Source: Prevotellaceae bacterium
Lineage (GTDB): Bacteria; Bacteroidota; Bacteroidia; Bacteroidales; UBA932
Assembly (NCBI GenBank): GCA_031278135.1
Contig: JAITKY010000156.1
Span: 1 to 9,238 of the forward strand
Direction of reading: 5' to 3'
Length of the DNA stretch: 9,238 nt
The notes below the pieces were generated by a model, which ran no database searches, was not told the DNA's origin, and saw nothing but the letters and a program-made list of their open reading frames with translations. This document shows positions 6,793-9,238 of this stretch, one piece after another. Within the stretch, counting starts at the first letter, position 1; each line of letters begins with the position of its first letter. A program made the position numbers and the translations under genes.

Positions 6793-6835
6793 TGTACTAA
6801 GGAGATTAAATTAAAGGTAATGGTTAATATTGTGA

Positions 6836-6870
6836 TAACCCCGGACACGCAATTGCAATGTCTGGGGTTA
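6836..6870 (+). terminator. Strong hairpin after the oxidoreductase gene
   Basis: The arms 6836-6847 (TAACCCCGGACA) and 6859-6870 (TGTCTGGGGTTA) pair over 12 positions, with one G-T wobble at 6843/6863, around an 11-base loop that itself contains GCAATTGC. It lies 44 bases past the stop codon. No T-run follows (AATCATATCC), so it may act as a Rho-assisted terminator, a 3'-end-stabilising stem, or an insulator from the sigma-factor operon. Confidence 0.6.
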
Positions 6871-6888
6871 ATCATATCCGCACATTAC

Positions 6889-6906
6889 ATACCTATATAT
6901 AGGTAT
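6889..6906. promoter_or_regulatory. Perfect 18-bp palindrome, candidate operator
   Basis: ATACCTATATATAGGTAT is identical to its reverse complement over all 18 bases. It lies 45 bases upstream of the -33 box of the sigma-factor promoter and outside any gene. A site of this length and symmetry suggests binding by a dimeric regulator. I do not recognise it as the known operator of any family. Confidence 0.45.
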
Positions 6907-6951
6907 AACAAGTAATGGAAGCCGGACATTCGGATTTGACCAAATGCGTTT

Positions 6952-6982
6952 TTTGACGTATAGTTGGTATGAAATATTTTTG
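6952..6982 (+). promoter_or_regulatory. Promoter of the ECF sigma operon
   Basis: TTTG (6952-6955), a 19-base spacer and TATTTTTG (6975-6982) form the best match in the window to the Bacteroidetes housekeeping promoter TTTG-N19-TAnnTTTG. Transcription would start at about 6986-6990, at or within three bases of the ATG at 6989, so the mRNA may be leaderless. The first box is part of a direct repeat TTTGAC (6935-6940 and 6952-6957). Confidence 0.55.
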
Positions 6983-6988
6983 CCGGTT

Positions 6989-7546
6989 ATGGAACAGGAT
7001 AAAATACAGAAGTTAATTGTTTGCAGTAAAGAGGGGGATACAAAGGCATTCGAAATGCTGGTTGTAACGTTTCAATCGCTTGTTTTTCAACTGTCTTACC
7101 GCTTACTGTGCGATTACGACGACGCAAAAGACATGGTACAGGAGGTTTTTATCAAAATATGGTTGCAGTTGGATAAATATAACCCTCGATACAAATTCTC
7201 AACATGGGTCTATAGAATAACCTGTAATATGTGTTACGACCGGCTCCGTTCGATGAAACATTCTCCCGTATCGACCGGAATATCGGTTTGCATCGACGAA
7301 TATAACACCGTTTTGTCAGGAAATGCGGAAACAGCGCTTATTAATCGTGAATTGAAAGATTTGATTCTGTATTTCACCGGCGAACTCCCTCCCAAACAGA
7401 AAATTGTCTTTATACTCAGCGATATCGACGAATTGGAAACGCAGGAAATAGAAAAAATAACAGGATTGTCCGCCGGACAGATTAAGAGCAATCTGCATCT
7501 GGCTCGAAAACATATTAAAAACAAAATCAATATAATAACATCATAA
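6989..7546 (+). CDS. RNA polymerase sigma factor, ECF subfamily
   Basis: An alternative sigma factor that directs RNA polymerase to a dedicated promoter set. From ATG 6989 it has 185 residues, normal for ECF sigmas. Region 2 spans about 20-90: AFEMLVVTFQSLVFQLSYRLL, then the core-binding DYDDAKDMVQEVFIKIWLQL (42-61) and KFSTWVYRITCNMCYDRLR (69-87) for -10 recognition. A linker (91-128) with low conservation leads to region 4 (about 130-182): LPPKQKIVFILSDIDELETQEIEKITGLSAGQIKSNLHLARKHIKNKI, with its helix-turn-helix for -35 binding. An in-frame ATG at 6944 would add 15 residues (MRFLTYSWYEIFLPV); 6989 is preferred because the MEQDKIQKLI start fits ECF N-termini and the promoter lies between the two. 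It is 3 bases from the next gene, which encodes a candidate anti-sigma factor, so translational coupling is likely. Confidence 0.9.
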   Translation: MEQDKIQKLIVCSKEGDTKAFEMLVVTFQSLVFQLSYRLLCDYDDAKDMVQEVFIKIWLQLDKYNPRYKFSTWVYRITCNMCYDRLRSMKHSPVSTGISVCIDEYNTVLSGNAETALINRELKDLILYFTGELPPKQKIVFILSDIDELETQEIEKITGLSAGQIKSNLHLARKHIKNKINIITS

Positions 7547-7549
7547 GTC

Positions 7550-7945
7550 ATGGAAAAGAAAAAGTTCACATACGAAGAAATTGCCGGTTACATCAGGAAC
7601 GCGTCGCCCGTACTCGAAAATCCGGAAGAATTGACGCAAAACATTATGGCGCAAATCAAACAGACGTCGAAAAATAAAATGAAACACAAAATCATATGTG
7701 TTACGGGGTTGCTGTCGGGCGTGGCGGCCTGTCTGTTGCTTTGTCTATTGGCATACGAAACCATCCAACTATCAGAATATTACTGTATTCAGGATGTGAA
7801 ACAAATCTCCATAACGGACGAAAGAATGAATTTCTCGAAACAGGAAATCAAAGAAATGATTCGTGAAAAGGTAGAAAACAAAAACCGTAAAGAACGGATA
7901 TATACCTTATATTCATCATATAAACAAAAAAACAGTTCTAAATAA
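7550..7945 (+). CDS. One-pass membrane protein, candidate anti-sigma factor
   Basis: A 131-residue protein I cannot place in a named family. Residues 1-47 are polar and probably cytoplasmic (EEIAGYIRNASPVLENPEELTQNIMAQI), residues 48-69 form one membrane helix (IICVTGLLSGVAACLLLCLLAY), and 70-131 form a charged, lysine- and glutamate-rich outer part without a recognised domain. The start codon lies 3 bases after the sigma stop. The arrangement of a short cytoplasmic segment, one helix and a periplasmic tail directly behind an ECF sigma gene is that of membrane anti-sigma factors. The cytoplasmic part is short, and no zinc-binding HxxxCxxC motif is present, so it is not a ZAS-type anti-sigma. 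The segment ELTQNIMAQI resembles the N-terminal helix of small Bacteroidetes proteins found behind sigma genes. Role inferred from position and topology only. Confidence 0.6.
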   Translation: MEKKKFTYEEIAGYIRNASPVLENPEELTQNIMAQIKQTSKNKMKHKIICVTGLLSGVAACLLLCLLAYETIQLSEYYCIQDVKQISITDERMNFSKQEIKEMIREKVENKNRKERIYTLYSSYKQKNSSK

Positions 7946-7972
7946 ATAATAAATTTAATAAAGTCATTTACA

Positions 7973-9064
7973 ATGAAAAAAAGTAACAAAACATTCAAGA
8001 CGATTATTGCAACAATACTGATGTTCAGTATGATATCGTGCATCAGCGGCAATTACATGGTAACAACGAAAATCGATGGCGATGGCGCCTTTCTGCGGGA
8101 AATCTATGCCAAAGGCGATTCGGCGTTTTTGTCCGGCGACATGTCGCACAATCCGTACATGTTTAATCTCGATTCCAACTGGCGTGTCACACTGCTGGAT
8201 ACTGCTGATAAATACGCAGAATACAACGTGAAAATCAGTAAGACTGTCGGCGCTGTCGATGAATTTGTCGTAGTTTTGAAGTGCGACGAAGATGTTCGAC
8301 CTTTAGCCGCTCCGGTGGAGACTTTCGAAAAACGTTTCAGGTGGTTTTACTCTTATTATACTTTTAAAACCGTATATCCTTGCATTTCAGAGAAAATATT
8401 GGTCGCAATCGATGAGTACATGAACAAAGATGAACAAAAACTGTGGTTTCAGGGAGATATTTCGGCATACGCGGGAATGACCGGTATGGGACTGAAAGAC
8501 AGATTGGATGATATGGAAGAAAAATTCGTTGAATGGTTTTTTCGAAATGTTTACGAGGCATGCTTTAATGGCATCATGGCTTTCGAAAAACTTTCAGCAG
8601 ACAGTCCATATGTCGCTTTGTTGCCTGCGGCAAAAGATATTGTGTTCCAGATTCTTGTCGAAAAGAACGTCAAAAAGGACGTAACGGATATTAATTATAT
8701 AAGTACGCTTCTTGATACATACTTCAATACAACGCATTTTTCGGATTCGTATAAAAAAAATGCACAAAAAATAAACAAAATGTGCGAAGAATATCTGCCG
8801 GAAAATTTGTTCTCGAAAAGGATTGAATACAAACTGATTGTGCCGGGAAAACTTGTCAATGCAAATGCTCCCTCAATAAGCGGGGATACTTTGACGTGGA
8901 AAGTTATGGCTATAAACCTGATTCCCGACGATTACGAACTAACGGCAACATCGCGCAGTGTCAATATATGGGCGTTTGTTGTCGTCTTTTTCTTAATCGT
9001 GTTGTCGGTATATTGCCTGAGGAAATTGAAAACTAAGAGGGTAAGGATAACAAAATTATGGTGA
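7973..9064 (+). CDS. Putative lipoprotein with an additional C-terminal membrane helix
   Basis: A 363-residue exported protein of unknown function. The N-terminus is a lipoprotein signal peptide: basic MKKSNKTFK, a hydrophobic stretch, and lipobox MISC with the modified cysteine at Cys23. A soluble domain follows, beginning YMVTTKIDGDGAFLREIYAKGDSAFLSGD and ending in a beta-rich part around 285-325 (KLIVPGKLVNANAPSISGDTLTWKVMAINLIPDDYELTATS). A second membrane helix lies at about 331-349 (NIWAFVVVFFLIVLSVYCL), followed by a strongly basic tail (RKLKTKRVRITKLW) expected in the cytoplasm. Lipid anchor plus C-terminal helix should hold the domain on the outer face of the inner membrane. The architecture recalls the LppM/DUF3153 lipoproteins, but I see no decisive motif. 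It is 27 bases after the putative anti-sigma gene and is probably co-transcribed, suggesting a role as sensor or partner in that module. Confidence 0.72.
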   Translation: MKKSNKTFKTIIATILMFSMISCISGNYMVTTKIDGDGAFLREIYAKGDSAFLSGDMSHNPYMFNLDSNWRVTLLDTADKYAEYNVKISKTVGAVDEFVVVLKCDEDVRPLAAPVETFEKRFRWFYSYYTFKTVYPCISEKILVAIDEYMNKDEQKLWFQGDISAYAGMTGMGLKDRLDDMEEKFVEWFFRNVYEACFNGIMAFEKLSADSPYVALLPAAKDIVFQILVEKNVKKDVTDINYISTLLDTYFNTTHFSDSYKKNAQKINKMCEEYLPENLFSKRIEYKLIVPGKLVNANAPSISGDTLTWKVMAINLIPDDYELTATSRSVNIWAFVVVFFLIVLSVYCLRKLKTKRVRITKLW

Positions 9065-9125
9065 AAAAGAGTATTTTGCTCATTCAACCCGAAAACAGGG
9101 GAATCAACCGTTTCAGGAGAAAGTA

Positions 9126-9238
9126 GTGTCATGTCACTCCTTGAATGTCGGATAAAGTTTTAGTAGTTTTATCCTCGCATCTTCTGTAGTAAATTGCCAA
9201 TTTATTTTAGCCTTTATATTGTTTCTTGCATTTTCCCA
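9126..9238 (-). mobile_element. Partial IS630-family element, transposase-distal end
   Basis: The element runs out of the window to the right. Its left boundary is inferred, not proven: IS630 elements insert at TA, and a TA occurs at 9124-9125, directly before GTGTCATGTCACT, which holds a short imperfect palindrome suitable as a terminal repeat. The 61 bases between the lipoprotein stop and this point show no gene or clear terminator. Confidence 0.45.
9134..9238 (-). CDS. IS630-family transposase, C-terminal fragment cut by the window edge
   Basis: The minus strand encodes 34 residues and a TGA stop (9136-9134), ending with INWQFTTEDARIKLLKLYP. The WQFTTEDARIKL-LYP ending is the characteristic C-terminus of IS630-family transposases, which carry a DDE catalytic core of the Tc1/mariner superfamily. 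The catalytic residues lie further 5' and are outside the window, so the state of this copy is unknown. It is convergent with the lipoprotein gene and ends 70 bases from it. Confidence 0.82.
   Translation of the reverse strand, partial: WENARNNIKAKINWQFTTEDARIKLLKLYPTFKE

Noticed and set aside
8932..9132. 66-codon minus-strand frame next to the IS630 fragment
   Set aside because: It overlaps the lipoprotein's C-terminal coding region and shows no transposase similarity; the transposase stop at 9134-9136 is in a separate frame.
1..9238. CRISPR array, tRNA or rRNA genes, prophage or defence island
   Set aside because: No regularly spaced repeats, no tRNA-like cloverleaf with TTCGA-type arm, and no phage or defence genes were seen apart from the truncated AAA-ATPase-like remnant.
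1..9238. The whole window as a composite transposon bounded by the two insertion sequences
   Set aside because: The elements belong to different families (IS110 and IS630) and enclose housekeeping genes, so they cannot act as matched transposon ends.

Overview
The window looks like chromosome of a Bacteroidetes bacterium, most likely of the order Bacteroidales. It is AT-rich, has almost no Shine-Dalgarno sequences, and several genes are preceded by the Bacteroidetes -7 box TAnnTTTG. The protein types fit: a truncated Bacteroides-style 'AAA-ATPase-like' gene, a DUF6427-like membrane protein, and an ECF sigma factor followed by a one-pass membrane protein and a lipoprotein. The genus cannot be read from the sequence.

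Layout. The left edge cuts an IS110-family insertion sequence, leaving the first 35 codons of its DEDD transposase on the minus strand. Next is the 5' stump of an AAA-ATPase-like gene (266-556), which loses homology about 60 bases before the next gene. A tight four-gene plus-strand block follows (565-4731): threonylcarbamoyl-AMP synthase (tRNA t6A modification), 2,3-BPG-dependent phosphoglycerate mutase (glycolysis), arginyl-tRNA synthetase and a polytopic membrane protein. Gaps are 14-29 bases, so this is probably one operon. It converges on a minus-strand XRE-type regulator (4893-5234). The roughly 160 bases between them hold a cluster of inverted repeats that look like terminators for both directions.

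The regulator is divergent from a Gfo/Idh/MocA-family oxidoreductase (5617-6792). The 382-base gap between them is very AT-rich and contains both promoters, phased A/T tracts and an inverted repeat. After a strong hairpin and a perfect 18-bp palindrome comes a second plus-strand operon (6989-9064): an ECF sigma factor, a small one-pass membrane protein that may be its anti-sigma factor, and a lipoprotein that also has a C-terminal membrane helix. I read this as an envelope-sensing transcription module of unknown signal. The right edge cuts a second insertion sequence of a different family, an IS630-type transposase C-terminus on the minus strand.

Most of the window is therefore ordinary core genome with IS copies at both edges. 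The least explained parts are the sigma/membrane/lipoprotein operon with its palindrome and apparently leaderless promoter, the hairpin cluster at 4741-4900, and the IS110 leader, where a bridge RNA could lie.
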